From positions 1-51,952 of the forward strand of contig JAAHFN010000048.1 of the NCBI GenBank assembly GCA_010672965.1: 51,952 bases of DNA, given 5' to 3'. The stretch comes from Oscillatoria sp. SIO1A7 (lineage in GTDB: Bacteria; Cyanobacteriota; Cyanobacteriia; Cyanobacteriales; Laspinemataceae). Every line of letters begins with the position of its first letter. The first letter of the stretch is position 1. The notes under the pieces are model-generated. The model was not told the origin of the DNA, did not search any database, and saw only the letters and a program-made list of their open reading frames with translations. The translations under genes and the position numbers were made by a program. Of the stretch, positions 15,968 through 26,260 are shown piece by piece.

Positions 15968-16378
15968 ATGGCTAAAGACATCTACCACGACATGGTTCGT
16001 AACGCTCTTGAAAATGAAGGTTGGATAGTGACTGACGATCCTTTTACACTAACTGCGGGCAAGCGGGGTGTTTATGTTGATTTAGCTGCAGAAAAGCCTA
16101 TCTTTGCAAAACGCGAACACCGTAAAATAGCAGTAGAAGTTAAAAGTTTTGTTAGCCCTTCTCCAGTTAAAGATTTTGAGTTGGCTTTGGGACAGTATTT
16201 GCTTTATAAGGTTTTATTAGGCAAAAAAGAACCATAACGCAGTCTCTACCTAGCAATTCGAGAAGAAATTTATATAGGCTTTTTTACGGAAGAGATTGTT
16301 AAATTTGCACTAGACAGTCATCCTATTCATATAATTTTCGATCCAGAGCAAGGAGGTATGTTGAAATGGATGGACTAG
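15968..16378 (+). pseudogene. xisH: xisH-type gene interrupted by an in-frame TAA
   Basis: XisH was described as one of the factors controlling excision of the fdxN element in Anabaena and is common outside that element. The frame starts at ATG 15968. It carries a PD-(D/E)xK-like core with GVYVDLAAE and KIAVEVKSF (the D...ExK pattern), then LALGQYLLYKVLLGKKEP, and stops at TAA 16235-16237 after 89 residues. The same frame then continues through RSLYLAIREEIYIGFFTEE to IFDPEQGGMLKWMD and ends at TAG 16376-16378, which is exactly the rest of a XisH (about 136 codons). One base change (for example GAA to TAA) explains it. The first 89 codons may still be translated. xisI overlaps the true end by 13 bases. 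Confidence 0.85.
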
Positions 16379-16701
16379 AATGGTATAGAGAAACCCTGAC
16401 AAAAATCCTCAATAAGTATGCCGCCATTACTTATTCATATGGAGAGATTAACAAGATCGTAATTGTCAGTGGCGATCGCAATCATTTCCTGCTCGTTAAT
16501 GAAGGCTGGGAAGGCAAAAAACATATTCATCACTGTCTAGTTCATGCTGAAATTAGAGGTGAGAAAATTTGGATATATTACGATGGTATAGAAGACAGTA
16601 TTACTGAAGAACTCGTTGCCGCAGGCATACCCAAAAGTAAGATTGTATTAGCCTTTCACCCTCCTTATGTTCGGGAGCAAACAGGCTATGCTGTTGCCTG
16701 A
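16366..16701 (+). CDS. xisI: XisI family protein
   Basis: The 111-residue partner of XisH. It begins MDGLEWYRETLTKILNKYA and has the family-typical IVIVSGDRNHFLLVNEGW and IHHCLVHAEIRGEKIWIYYDG, ending in IVLAFHPPYVREQTGYAVA. The start lies inside the last codons of the xisH frame, the normal xisH-xisI arrangement, with AAGGAGG at about 16349-16355 as the ribosome site. It is intact although its partner is broken. The pair is found widely in filamentous cyanobacteria, often in multiple copies; what it does away from the fdxN element is not established. Confidence 0.93.
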   Translation: MDGLEWYRETLTKILNKYAAITYSYGEINKIVIVSGDRNHFLLVNEGWEGKKHIHHCLVHAEIRGEKIWIYYDGIEDSITEELVAAGIPKSKIVLAFHPPYVREQTGYAVA

Positions 16702-16760
16702 ACGATAGACATTTTTGAAAATGATTTTGGCGTTGCGCAACGCGCACTAGCGCAATAATA

Positions 16761-17618
16761 TTAGGGCTCGTCCTGAATTACTGATTCTCCGTCTGGAGCG
16801 ATCGCAGAAATTAACGAGCTAAACTCATGTAAAACTTCAGTATACTGCTCCCCAGCTACCCATAAAACATCATTATGTCTAGCTCCTTCAACTCGTAAAA
16901 AGCGTTTGGGTTGCTCTGCTACAGCAAACAATTCTTGCCCGTGCCAGAAAGGAATAACCTCATCATCGGTTCCATGTATTATTAGCACCGGGCAATTGAC
17001 TTGTTTAATATTATTGAGATTAGGAAACTTGTCAAAGGGATAAAGGGGGACATAAGTCACTACCCGAAAGGCGCTGACAAAAGTGCTTTCTAAGACCAAA
17101 CCGGCAACGGGTTTGCGGCGGGCTAAATACACAGATGGTCCGCCACCGACCGATCGCCCATAGACAATAATCCGAGATGGCGGCACCAATAGAGTTTGGG
17201 TTAGATAAGCATAGGCAGTATCAAGATCCTCATAAGTTCCCTTTACGGTTGGTTGACCCTGAGAAGTGCCGTAACCTCGGTAATCATAGGTAAAAATAGA
17301 AAACCCGATCGCTCGAATAGCTTGCAGATTAGGTTGTATATCTCCAATATCTTCGGCATTGCCGTGGCTGTATAAAATCGTATATTGCGCTTTGGGATTG
17401 GGTAAATACAGGGCAGAAATAGTTGAGCGATCGCTCTTAATCAGTTTAATAATCTGGCGATCGTCCCTATATGTGGCCCCTTGTGGTTTGAAAAGGAGAG
17501 CATCGGAGAAGAAATAGGCCCAAACGCCAATCGAAACGTAGATAAAGAGGATAGAACGCACCAAGCGCCAAAAGGAAAATTCTCCCACCAATAGGCGTCG
17601 CAAGGTTTTTTTGTCCAT
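16761..17618 (-). CDS. Membrane-anchored alpha/beta hydrolase
   Basis: A 285-residue serine hydrolase of the BEM46/ABHD17-like group. Residues 21-41 form one membrane helix (SILFIYVSIGVWAYFF), placing the catalytic domain outside the membrane or at its face. The fold features are YSHGNAEDIGD (oxyanion region, 84-94), GRSVGGG with nucleophile Ser156, HGTDDEV with the acid at 218/219, and ARHND with His248. Substrate unknown; an esterase, thioesterase or lipase role is inference. It is divergent from gcvH with about 143 bases between them and convergent with xisI. Confidence 0.9.
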   Translation of the reverse strand: MDKKTLRRLLVGEFSFWRLVRSILFIYVSIGVWAYFFSDALLFKPQGATYRDDRQIIKLIKSDRSTISALYLPNPKAQYTILYSHGNAEDIGDIQPNLQAIRAIGFSIFTYDYRGYGTSQGQPTVKGTYEDLDTAYAYLTQTLLVPPSRIIVYGRSVGGGPSVYLARRKPVAGLVLESTFVSAFRVVTYVPLYPFDKFPNLNNIKQVNCPVLIIHGTDDEVIPFWHGQELFAVAEQPKRFLRVEGARHNDVLWVAGEQYTEVLHEFSSLISAIAPDGESVIQDEP

Positions 17619-17761
17619 TTTGTCGGCCGGTCAGATAGATCTGAGACTTTAGGCAATAATCAGGGCAGAGAGATTTGTAGGGGCGATCGCTCTCAAACCT
17701 ATGGCGATACCTACCCTCTCAAAAAAACACCCTTCATCTATATTAACGTAAGGAAAAACTA

Positions 17762-18151
17762 ATGGGTCTGGAATATCCTGACGATCTCAAATACCTCGAC
17801 TCTCACGAGTACGTCCGCCTGGATGGCGAAATTGCTACCGTTGGCATTAGTGCCCATGCGATCGAGCAGTTAGGTGACATAGTATTTTTGGAATTAACCA
17901 AAATGAACGAAGTTCTAGAAAAAGGAGGCTCTTTTGGCACCGTTGAATCCGTGAAAGCCGTTGAAGAACTTATCGCTCCTATTTCCGGTACGGTGGTAGA
18001 AGTCAACTCAGAAGTAGTTGAATCTCCAGAACTTTTGGCAGAAGACCCCTATGGGGAAGGCTGGCTGCTCAAGCTGCGCGTCAAAGATCCCGACGAACTC
18101 ACTGAAGCCATGAGTGCTGACGAATATCGAGAACAACTTGGACAGGAATAA
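17762..18151 (+). CDS. gcvH: Glycine cleavage system H protein
   Basis: The lipoyl-carrying shuttle of the glycine cleavage complex moves the aminomethyl group between the P, T and L proteins. The 129 residues are full length. The lipoylation site is Lys65 in [12 protein letters not shown], flanked by the usual hammerhead sequence [21 protein letters not shown] and [14 protein letters not shown] lies 8-11 bases before the ATG. It is followed by a clear terminator at 18180-18206, so it is probably transcribed apart from gcvP although the two lie head to tail. The T and L proteins are not in the window. Confidence 0.98.
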   Translation: MGLEYPDDLKYLDSHEYVRLDGEIATVGISAHAIEQLGDIVFLELTKMNEVLEKGGSFGTVESVKAVEELIAPISGTVVEVNSEVVESPELLAEDPYGEGWLLKLRVKDPDELTEAMSADEYREQLGQE

Positions 18152-18622
18152 CTCTGCCAGCATTCGTTCGAGCCTATTTAGCTCTCCAAGAGGAGAGCTT
18201 CTTTTTCACAGGCGCCTCAAAATGCCCGATCGCGTCTGGGGCAGAAAATGAAATTTGCTTTATTGGGTCGCTCTGGGGCTCCTTGTTATCCATCGGGACT
18301 TAGGCTTATTATATGTAGGGCTTACGTTGCGAACATTGCTCTATATATAGAGTTATGTAGGACGATTTGTGCAATTTCCGGGCGAACTGCAAAATAGAGA
18401 AAAGAGGACCCATTTTTGCTAGCCCAGGCCAGCTTGACAAAAATAGTAAAAAGCAATCGATCTATATTGCGAGTCTTGCCTGAAAGGAAAAGCAATAATC
18501 GTAGGACTTATATAAGGTGCGCCTTTTAGAACCCTGCGCTACATACAGTGCCCGAACGGTAATTTTTCTGAAGATATTGCACAATAGTAAGACAAACCTT
18601 GTACGGGCCAAAATCGGATGCA
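18152..18622. other. Interval between gcvH and gcvP
   Basis: Holds the gcvH terminator and then about 400 bases with no gene. TATATATAGAGTT at about 18341-18353 and TAGGACTTAT at about 18501-18511 resemble pieces of the family A repeat. The gcvP promoter is probably within the last 150 bases. Confidence 0.5.
18180..18206 (+). terminator. Rho-independent terminator of gcvH
   Basis: AGCTCTCC, loop AAGA, GGAGAGCT, then TCTTTTT. It lies 28 bases after the gcvH stop. Confidence 0.85.
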
Positions 18623-21595
18623 ATGATTACACAAAATAAAGCGGAGACAGCCGCTCAATCTGTTAAGACCTCCAAACACTATCCTGACAAGAGTTCAAGC
18701 GACACCACCCTAGAATTTGCCAGACGACATATTGGCCCGGATGCCGATGAAATCCAGCAAATGCTCGATTTATTGGGATTACCAAGCCTCGATGCTCTTG
18801 TCGAGAAAACAGTTCCAGAAGCGATACGGCTGGAAAAAACTATAGAATTACCGCCAGCAGGGAGCGAGCTATCGGCACTGGCGACCTTAAAGGAAATAGC
18901 TTCTAAAAATCAGATTTTCCGCTCGTTTATTGGTATGGGGTATAGCGACTGCATTACCCCGCCGGTGATTCAGCGCAATATACTGGAAAATCCAGCTTGG
19001 TACACGGCCTACACTCCCTATCAAGCGGAAATTGCTCAAGGGCGACTGGAGGCTTTGCTCAACTTCCAGACTATGATTATCGACCTAACGGGTCTCGAAA
19101 TTGCCAATGCTTCTCTGCTCGACGAGGCTACAGCAGCTGCAGAAGCAATGAGTATGAGCTATGGCCTCTGTAAAAATAAAAAAGCTAATGCCTTTTTTGT
19201 GGCGAACGATTGCCATCCCCAAACCATTGAAGTGGTGCAAACCCGTGCTTTACCTCTGGGAATTGAGGTTATAGTCGGCGATCGCAACAGCTTTACTTTT
19301 GACCAACCCGTTTTTGGCGTCCTCCTTCAATACCCGGCTACCGACGGTGCTATTTACGATTACAGCGAATTTATAGAGCAAGCCCATGCTGCAGGGGCTC
19401 TAGTTACCGTGGCCGCAGACCTGCTTAGTCTTTGTTTGCTGCGATCGCCTGGAGAATTAGGTGCAGATATTGCCGTTGGCAATAGCCAACGCTTCGGAGT
19501 ACCTCTCGGATACGGAGGACCTCATGCTGCCTATTTTGCCACCCGAGAAGCCTACAAACGCCAAGTACCCGGCCGCATTGTGGGGGTTTCCAAAGACAGG
19601 CAAGGACAGCCAGCCCTACGTTTGGCCCTGCAAACCCGCGAGCAGCATATCCGCCGAGAAAAAGCTACTAGCAATATATGTACGGCTCAAGTGCTTCTGG
19701 CAGTGATGGCCTCCATGTATGCGGTCTATCACGGACCGAAAGGACTCAAGCAAATTGCCGAAAATACCCATCGGCTTGCTGCGATTCTAGCCGCAGGATT
19801 AAAGCGTCTGGGATATGGCATTGCAACGGAGTCTTTCTTCGATACCTTGAAGGTCGAGCTAGTCCCGGGACGAACTCTATCGGCAGATGAAATCCAAGCT
19901 CGGTCCATGAAGCAGGGAATTAACTTGCGTCCCTTGGATGAGACCGCTGTGGGGATTGCCCTAGACGAAACAACTACGGAAGGCGACTTAATCGACCTCT
20001 GGAAGATTTTTGCAGGAGAAGATTCAATACCTTTTAATCTAAAAGAGTTGGCCGATGGACTTGGGTCGAGCTTAGAGTATCTCAAATCCCATCTGCGAAC
20101 CAGCAGCTATTTAACCCATCCGGTATTTAGCAGTCACCATTCGGAAACTAAGCTGTTGCGCTATATGCACCAGCTTCAAGCAAAAGATTTGTCCTTGGTT
20201 CATTCGATGATTCCCTTGGGGTCTTGCACCATGAAGCTAAATGCAACAGCAGAAATGGTGCCGGTCACTTGGCCTGAATTTGGCAAGATTCATCCTTTTG
20301 CGCCCAAAGAGCAAACACGGGGATATCGAGTTTTATTCGAGCAGTTAGAAAAATGGCTGGCTTCAATTACGGGTTTTGCTGGGTTTTCCCTTCAGCCTAA
20401 TGCAGGTTCCCAGGGAGAGTACGCCGGACTCCAGACGATTCGCCAGTATCACCAAGATCGCGGGGAAGGCGATCGCCAGATTTGTCTGATTCCAACCTCG
20501 GCACATGGTACGAATCCCGCTAGTGCTGTGATGTGCGGCATGAAAGTAGTGCCGGTTGCCTGCGATGAGATGGGCAATATAGATGTCGATGACCTCAAGG
20601 CGAAAGCAGAAAAGCACAGCCAAAATCTGGCGGCTCTGATGGTTACCTATCCTTCTACCCACGGGGTTTTTGAAGAGCAGATTAAAGAAATCTGCGCTAT
20701 TGTCCATACCCACGGCGGTCAGGTATATATGGATGGGGCGAATTTGAATGCCCAAGTAGGGCTATGTCTTCCCGGAGAGATTGGCGCTGATGTCTGTCAT
20801 TTGAATTTGCATAAGACCTTTTGCATACCCCACGGTGGCGGCGGACCGGGAATGGGTCCTATTGGAGTTATGCCTCATTTGGTGCCGTTTTTGCCCGGTC
20901 ATAAAACTTATAGTAAGGCTGCCGATGATTCTCAGTTGCCAGCCGATCGTTCTCATTTGGGGGCGATCGCTGCAGCACCTTGGGGCAGTGCTAGCATCCT
21001 GACTATTTCCTGGATGTATATTGCGATGATGGGCACCGCTGCTTTGACCGAGGCGACGAAAATAGCAATCCTCAATGCTAACTATATGGCCCATCGGCTA
21101 GAGCCTTTTTATCCGATTTTGTATAAAGGCAAGTTCGGTCGGGTCGCTCACGAATGTATTGTGGATTTGCGCCCTCTGAAAAAAGTAGCGAATATTGACG
21201 TTGATGATATTGCCAAGCGTCTCATGGATTATGGTTTCCACGCGCCGACAGTGTCCTGGCCGGTGGCAGGGACGATTATGGTGGAACCCACTGAAAGCGA
21301 ATCTAAGGAAGAACTAGACCGTTTTTGCGATGCAATGATTGCTATTCGCAAAGAGATTGAGGCTATTGAGACTGGCAAGTATTCTCTGGAAGATAACCCT
21401 CTCAAGAATGCGCCTCACTCTGCCTCTGCTCTGATGACTATGGAGTGGAATCATCCTTATACTCGGGAGGAGGCAGCTTATCCCGCACCCTGGACCCGAA
21501 CCCATAAGTTTTGGCCACCAGTAGGGCGAATTGATAATGCTTTTGGCGATCGCAATCTGGTCTGCTCTTGCCTGCCAATGGAAGCCTATTCCTGA
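18623..21595 (+). CDS. gcvP: Glycine dehydrogenase (decarboxylating), P protein
   Basis: The PLP enzyme decarboxylates glycine and passes the aminomethyl group to lipoyl-GcvH; in cyanobacteria it clears photorespiratory glycine. I use the ATG at 18623 (990 aa); the frame is open 8 codons further to a TTG, which is less likely. The N-terminal half starts [17 protein letters not shown] and has the FIGMGYSDC and [21 protein letters not shown] motifs. The C-terminal half holds the PLP lysine, Lys731, in [20 protein letters not shown]. Both halves are fused in one chain, as in cyanobacteria, plants and enterobacteria. The length is normal. Confidence 0.98.
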   Translation: MITQNKAETAAQSVKTSKHYPDKSSSDTTLEFARRHIGPDADEIQQMLDLLGLPSLDALVEKTVPEAIRLEKTIELPPAGSELSALATLKEIASKNQIFRSFIGMGYSDCITPPVIQRNILENPAWYTAYTPYQAEIAQGRLEALLNFQTMIIDLTGLEIANASLLDEATAAAEAMSMSYGLCKNKKANAFFVANDCHPQTIEVVQTRALPLGIEVIVGDRNSFTFDQPVFGVLLQYPATDGAIYDYSEFIEQAHAAGALVTVAADLLSLCLLRSPGELGADIAVGNSQRFGVPLGYGGPHAAYFATREAYKRQVPGRIVGVSKDRQGQPALRLALQTREQHIRREKATSNICTAQVLLAVMASMYAVYHGPKGLKQIAENTHRLAAILAAGLKRLGYGIATESFFDTLKVELVPGRTLSADEIQARSMKQGINLRPLDETAVGIALDETTTEGDLIDLWKIFAGEDSIPFNLKELADGLGSSLEYLKSHLRTSSYLTHPVFSSHHSETKLLRYMHQLQAKDLSLVHSMIPLGSCTMKLNATAEMVPVTWPEFGKIHPFAPKEQTRGYRVLFEQLEKWLASITGFAGFSLQPNAGSQGEYAGLQTIRQYHQDRGEGDRQICLIPTSAHGTNPASAVMCGMKVVPVACDEMGNIDVDDLKAKAEKHSQNLAALMVTYPSTHGVFEEQIKEICAIVHTHGGQVYMDGANLNAQVGLCLPGEIGADVCHLNLHKTFCIPHGGGGPGMGPIGVMPHLVPFLPGHKTYSKAADDSQLPADRSHLGAIAAAPWGSASILTISWMYIAMMGTAALTEATKIAILNANYMAHRLEPFYPILYKGKFGRVAHECIVDLRPLKKVANIDVDDIAKRLMDYGFHAPTVSWPVAGTIMVEPTESESKEELDRFCDAMIAIRKEIEAIETGKYSLEDNPLKNAPHSASALMTMEWNHPYTREEAAYPAPWTRTHKFWPPVGRIDNAFGDRNLVCSCLPMEAYS

Positions 21596-22012
21596 GAATA
21601 AAAACCAACGGCTATCGTTTCCAGCTTCCTAAGTGGGGTTTGGTAGCGATCTTTGTGACTGGTCCCAAATATTCTTTCCGCATTCTGGTAGGATTTCTTT
21701 TTTGGGATCTATCTCCAGACCCCCACGATAGGGTAAGAGTTTAGATTGCAGTTGGAAAGCATTTTTACAGCGGTCCCACGAGAGCGGCTCGATCTTTATC
21801 TATGTCAGCTCTCAATGCAAGCTCTAGATGCTCGCTCCCAACGGGAAAACCTCTTGATAGAAATAAGACTTGGGGTTTACCTCCGTTGCTGATGTGCTAT
21901 GATTGAGAGAGTTGCCCGGGACAGGCCAACTCTCTTTCTCCATCCGAGAAACACTCTAGCACAAATCCGGTCGGTCGTATATAGGATCGTCCAGTATTTA
22001 ACAAAAATTAAC
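21596..22012. other. Gap between gcvP and the HTH gene
   Basis: No gene is supported. A 9-bp perfect inverted repeat, AGAGAGTTG (21906-21914) and CAACTCTCT (21927-21935), with a 12-base loop lies about 80 bases before the next start. It could be an operator or a weak terminator. The frame of the following gene is open back to 21899, but the extra 38 residues look non-conserved. Confidence 0.5.
21906..21935. promoter_or_regulatory. 9-bp inverted repeat upstream of HTH gene
   Basis: A perfect dyad 78 bases upstream of the probable start of a gene with an XRE-like HTH. Autoregulation is a guess from position only. Confidence 0.3.
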
Positions 22013-22399
22013 ATGTGGCACGTTTTTCTCAAGAAAGTAAGAGACGATTTGGGAATCCAAAACCGAGCGATCGCCGAAAAAGTGGGCAGGTCTCCCGCAG
22101 GGATGTCCCATTTTTTCAGCACGGGTAGAGGATTCAATCCAGATGCTATCTGGCAAATCGTTCTGGCAATGGAAGAACTCCAGCCAGGAGCGCGGGCATA
22201 TTTTGGAAAGCTAGTCTCAGGGGTACAAGAAGAAATTCGTCAGAAAACCCTAGATGACTGGATTTTAATGGCCCTGACGCTATCGGATATAGAAGCATCG
22301 GACCTACAGATCGCTTTAGGACAACGGACTAAACTGATAGGCACACCGATGGGCCGTAAAATGGCTCTCCGCGAAAAGTTAAGCCAAATAGGATCCTAG
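22013..22399 (+). CDS. XRE-like helix-turn-helix protein
   Basis: 128 residues from the ATG at 22013. Residues about 5-50 read as a lambda/XRE-type HTH: FLKKVRDDLGIQNRAIAEKVGRS, then PAGMSHFFSTGRGFNP, where the recognition helix would fall around SPAGMSHFFST. The remainder (QPGARAYFGKLVSGVQEEIRQ... and TPMGRKMALREKLSQIGS) is helical and not recognised. It is probably a DNA-binding regulator. The next gene follows about 255 bases downstream in the same direction. Its origin could be phage or plasmid, but there is no integrase nearby. Confidence 0.65.
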   Translation: MWHVFLKKVRDDLGIQNRAIAEKVGRSPAGMSHFFSTGRGFNPDAIWQIVLAMEELQPGARAYFGKLVSGVQEEIRQKTLDDWILMALTLSDIEASDLQIALGQRTKLIGTPMGRKMALREKLSQIGS

Positions 22400-22653
22400 A
22401 AGATAGTTTCCGGAAGGGGAAAAGATAATTTTTTTTCCCTAGACGAACTAGCCCACACCCAGCAAGGAGCAGGAAGCTTAAAAACTCCCGGTTCGGCGCT
22501 AGCTTGCCAAAAAAGCGAGCCCTTTGGGTGTGGGTTTTTAGGACCAAATAAATGGATCTGGTAACAAAAGACACCGCCCGAACTTGCAAAAAATAAGTGA
22601 GATCGATAGTGAAAACGCAGGCAAGCATAATCCGCATCATAGACCCGGCGGTT

Positions 22654-22944
22654 ATGAGTTCAAAGGACGTAAAAGGTCTTTTTGAATCTCTTTCAGCAGA
22701 AGATAAGCTAAAACTTCTCCAAGAGGTCTTTGCATCCTTGCAAATAGAGCTGAAAACGACCATACTGGAACAGATGCTAAACAGCAAAAACTCGGTAATA
22801 AAGGTGATTGCGATGGATGCTGATTCAAGTGAGATGAAAGCCGAGTGGAAAGCTTATATCGATTCAGCCTCAGATACACAGCTAGCAGATATGATGATAG
22901 CTTTGGGGGAAAGGATGGCTAAGAAAAATAGCGATCGCTGCTAA
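22654..22944 (+). CDS. Hypothetical protein, 96 aa
   Basis: The frame opens at GTG 22597 and has another GTG at 22609. I take ATG 22654 because the coherent helical sequence starts there: MSSKDVKGLFESLSAEDKLK. The body is amphipathic and helical (LLQEVFASLQIELKTTILEQML), and the end is SASDTQLADMMIALGERMAK. There is no membrane segment or known motif. Same strand as the HTH gene, so the two may form a small operon. Function unknown. Confidence 0.5.
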   Translation: MSSKDVKGLFESLSAEDKLKLLQEVFASLQIELKTTILEQMLNSKNSVIKVIAMDADSSEMKAEWKAYIDSASDTQLADMMIALGERMAKKNSDRC

Positions 22945-23397
22945 GTGAGGACAAAAAAACAGGAAGCTCGAAAACAAGCCGCTAAGCGGGTGTGGAAGTA
23001 AAAGCGGCTAGAAAGGTTCGCTCAAAAAAATAGAAAATTAAAAATTGAGAATTTTAATAGCGGTCAGCGAAAAGCGATCGGCTAAGAGCAATAAGCTAAG
23101 AGCAATCCGCTAAGAGCGGTCAAGAGGCTAGAATGTTTAAGGTTCTAGCAGCGATCGCAGACTTAGTTGGAAGTTTATTAGCTAAAAGCTATTAGCTGAA
23201 AGCTGTTAGCTGGCCGCTAACAATTTGTCATTTGACTAATAAACCAAATTGTAGAAAAATTCAGTAATACTTCAATTCCAATAAATAATTAGGGGTCTGG
23301 CCTGTATGGCCTTGCTTGTGCTTAGTTATATATAGCATTAGCTAAAAACAAAGGGCAAAATATATTGATGAGTGCAAAATGACGGTTCAATTTTTCG

Positions 23398-23417
23398 TTG
23401 TGACAAGTTGTGACAAG
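23398..23417. repeat. Tandem 10-mer TTGTGACAAG x2
   Basis: Two perfect adjacent copies, each nearly palindromic (TTGT/ACAA). It is one helical turn in size and could be a protein-binding site, but no gene starts near it. Confidence 0.5.
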
Positions 23418-23716
23418 AAAGATTAAGTCCCGATCGCTCGTCCCGGATTTAGGGCAAACAAATTACATAGGATACTAAATAATTGGTATGCGAGCCCCTA
23501 AACAAATTGTTATTTAAAATGGGCCGTACAGTAAATGCAGATCCAAAAAGCCGTTAAGCGGGCGATCGCAGTAAGAGCGCTCGCTCTTACAAGGACTTAT
23601 ATTATCTGCAAAGACTATATATAGAGTTGCATAGGCGAATTAAACTCAACCCGTAGAGTTTATAGCCATAGTTTTGAAAGTGTCGTCTGGCTCTTTTGCT
23701 AGATGAGGGATGTAAA

Positions 23717-23871
23717 TATAGCGTTTCTCAAATAAGTATAATAAAGGATTGGACCCTAGAAACGTAGGGGCGACAGCATTATGAGCGACAATCTTTTAGC
23801 TCCTAACGGCAACCCTCATATTGGGATATTGCATCCCCCAGACACCTCACATCAATTTGAGAACCGCTATA
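23717..23871. mobile_element. MITE-like element, family D, copy 2
   Basis: The ends ATAGCGTTTCTCAAAT and AATTTGAGAACCGCTAT are inverted repeats. The core from GTAGGGGCGACAGCAT to ACACCTCACATCAA matches, in reverse orientation, the core of the element at 46494-46640, including AGCGACAATCT and TTAGCTCC. Confidence 0.75.
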
Positions 23872-24060
23872 GAAAAAATAGGTTCTCCTAGATCGCGGGC
23901 AGGCATTGCGGGAACTACCAAAGTAATTAGGTCAAAATAATTGGGATAGAGTACCGCAAACCTTGAATTTTTATTAAATTTGAGCTTCCGCACGATCGCA
24001 GATCGCGCGAGAGCAAAAATATAAAAGCAGAAAGCTAAAACCTAAAATAAATTGGTCTGG

Positions 24061-26127
24061 ATGATAGAAGTTGAGAATCTGAGCAAAACCTACGGTTCGA
24101 CACTGGCAATCGAGGATGTTAGCTTTTCGGTGGGAGCTGGAGAAATTTTAGGATTTCTAGGACCTAACGGCGCTGGCAAGACCACGACCATGCGTATTTT
24201 GTCGGGATACTTGCCAGCTACCAGGGGCACGGCCAAGATTGCAGGCTATGAGGTACATCAGGATTCGATGGCAGTGCGGCAGCGTATTGGCTACTTGCCC
24301 GAGACCTTGCCCTTGTATCCAGATATGACAGTGGAAGGGTACCTACATTTTGTGGCGAGGCTGAAATTAGTAAGTCCGGGCGATCGCTCTCGTCAAGTTT
24401 ATGAAACGATGCAGCGGTGCAATCTCCTGGAAAAAGATAAAGTCCTAATTCGCAAACTCTCTAGAGGATATCGACAAAGGGTGGGGATTGCTCAAGCAAT
24501 AGTCCATAACCCGCCGGTGATTATTTTAGACGAACCGACGAGCGCCTTAGATCCTAGGCAAATTATTGAGGTACGCAATCTGATTAAAAGCTTAGCAGGG
24601 GACCATACAATCGTACTTTCAACTCATATTTTGTCCGAAGCTAGCGCAACCTGTACTCAGGTGGCGATTATAGATAGGGGCAAAATGGTGGCAATTGATT
24701 CCCTGGATAATATGATGGGTCAGCTCTCACAGAGTTCGGGGTACGAACTGGAAATAGATGGGGATCCAGAAAATAGTCTCGGTGTAGTGCAAATCATCCA
24801 GGAGTTGAAAGGGGTGCGATCGGTAGAGATAATTTCAAAGGATCCATCCAAGAAACCAGGCACCAAACAGCATAGCTATATTTTGCGAGCCCTGTGCGAG
24901 ACAGGAGAAGAACTGGCACCGCAGATAGTGGGAGCATTAGCCTCTGCAGGGGTGAACTTGTCTGAGATGCGCCGGACTAGGGCTAGTTTAGAATCCGTCT
25001 TTTTAGAACTTACTGGGGAAGCAGAAACCTCTTCGTTACTTAGAGAAAAAGGCGCTCGCGACCGGGCAGATGAGGAAAGGCAGCCGATAGAAGATAGCGA
25101 AAATAATTCGCCGGAAGCCAATCCAGTTACTGGAGATCGAGGCGCTGTCTCAGGTGTGCCAGATAAAGAGTCGCCAGAAGCAAGCGAAAAATTAGCGGCA
25201 GAACGAGCGGAAGAAATTGAAGAACCAGTCGAAGAAGTAGGCGAAAAACAAATTGAAGAACCAGTCGAAGAAGTAGGCGAAAAACAAATTGAAGAACCAG
25301 TCGAAGAAGTAGCCGAGGTGCAAGAAGAGTCAGACCAAGAGCAACAAGCCAAGGCTAAGGGTCGGAGGCGAGGTTTCTTTTCTAGGCCCTGGGGTCGGCC
25401 TAAAGATAGAGATAACAATAAGGAATCTTCTGGAAATAGCCAAGAATCAACTTTAGAGAGGGATTCTATGCCGTCGGCTCCTGGATTAGACCCAGAAAGC
25501 CAGGCTTCTCCCAATAATCTAGGCGATGAGTCGGCCTCTAGCTCCAAGCGATCGGAACTTGAGGCAACCGCAATAAATCCCGAGGAACCAGCGGCCAAGG
25601 TTTCCGACTCTGAGGAAATGGAGGATTTTCTGAAAGAGGATTTATGGAAGAATAGCAGCGGCAGTGCTTCTGGGAATATAGAGCGGAAATCGGAAATAAG
25701 CCAAAAGCACCCCGAGTCCGATCTAGCAACTGGGCAGAGGAGCGAGTCAAAAGAAGGTCCAACACCTGTTGGGGAAGATAAGGAAAGTGGCTTGGCTTTC
25801 GAGAAGGCTTCCGAGGAAATAGAGGAGGGAAAGGAACAGATAAGCAATTTAAGCTCTAGTTCTCAAGCTCCAAAAGAGGAAGAACAGGGATTATCCTACG
25901 AGGAGAGACCATCCCTGGCTACAGACAAAAAAGGCCGGAGTTGGTTTGGATGGTGGCCCTGGGGCCGCCGCAAGGAGACTCTGCCAGAACCTCCAAAGGC
26001 TCAGGAGGAACTAGAGTCCGAGACAAGTAGCGAGATAACTAGCGAGACAACTAGCGAGACAAGCAATACAACTAGCGAGACTCCAGAAGAAAGGAAGCCA
26101 GCACCGACCCCCCCCTCTCGCGATTAG
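24061..26127 (+). CDS. ABC-2 type ATPase (GldA-like) with a 370-residue acidic tail
   Basis: The nucleotide-binding subunit of the ABC system encoded by this operon. I start at ATG 24061 (688 aa); the frame is open to TTG 24052. Residues 1-319 are a complete ATPase of the GldA/CcmA/NatA class: Walker A GPNGAGKT at 34-41, signature LSRGYRQR at 133-140, Walker B VIILDEPTSALDP at 153-165, switch THI at 188-190, and the C-terminal TRASLESVFLELTGE. Residues 320-688 are a low-complexity E/S-rich extension with tandem EEPVEEVGEKQI units. It also holds two related aromatic-basic motifs, RRRGFFSRPWGRPK and RSWFGWWPWGRRK. The family normally ends near 310-330, so the tail is exceptional. Confidence 0.9.
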   Translation: MIEVENLSKTYGSTLAIEDVSFSVGAGEILGFLGPNGAGKTTTMRILSGYLPATRGTAKIAGYEVHQDSMAVRQRIGYLPETLPLYPDMTVEGYLHFVARLKLVSPGDRSRQVYETMQRCNLLEKDKVLIRKLSRGYRQRVGIAQAIVHNPPVIILDEPTSALDPRQIIEVRNLIKSLAGDHTIVLSTHILSEASATCTQVAIIDRGKMVAIDSLDNMMGQLSQSSGYELEIDGDPENSLGVVQIIQELKGVRSVEIISKDPSKKPGTKQHSYILRALCETGEELAPQIVGALASAGVNLSEMRRTRASLESVFLELTGEAETSSLLREKGARDRADEERQPIEDSENNSPEANPVTGDRGAVSGVPDKESPEASEKLAAERAEEIEEPVEEVGEKQIEEPVEEVGEKQIEEPVEEVAEVQEESDQEQQAKAKGRRRGFFSRPWGRPKDRDNNKESSGNSQESTLERDSMPSAPGLDPESQASPNNLGDESASSSKRSELEATAINPEEPAAKVSDSEEMEDFLKEDLWKNSSGSASGNIERKSEISQKHPESDLATGQRSESKEGPTPVGEDKESGLAFEKASEEIEEGKEQISNLSSSSQAPKEEEQGLSYEERPSLATDKKGRSWFGWWPWGRRKETLPEPPKAQEELESETSSEITSETTSETSNTTSETPEERKPAPTPPSRD

Positions 26128-26260
26128 GGATTTAGGAGGAGTGGGTGCCGCCTCGATTTAGCCAGCATTTTGCCGGTTATTTGAAAGGGAGTCGCTCGTA
26201 TAGTATTGGAGATGAAAAATAAAGCGATGAACCTTAAGCGGGAAGGAGAAAATTAGGCAA

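Larger units (their letters stand above)
22945..24060. repeat. 1.1-kb gene-free region
   Basis: No gene is supported. 23079-23135 has short repeats of GGCTAAGAGCAAT; 23176-23222 has GCTAAAAGCTATTAGCTGAAAGCTGTTAGC, which can fold on itself. 23398-23417 is a direct repeat of TTGTGACAAG. 23717-23871 is a family D element. The end (about 23900-24060) presumably carries the promoter of the ABC operon. Confidence 0.6.

Noticed and set aside
21906-21935. gcvP terminator
   Set aside because: The 9-bp dyad is about 310 bases beyond the gcvP stop and has no T-run.
24876-25847. Minus-strand 323-codon frame opposite the ABC ATPase tail
   Set aside because: A Ser-rich shadow produced by the E/S-rich coding repeat on the plus strand.
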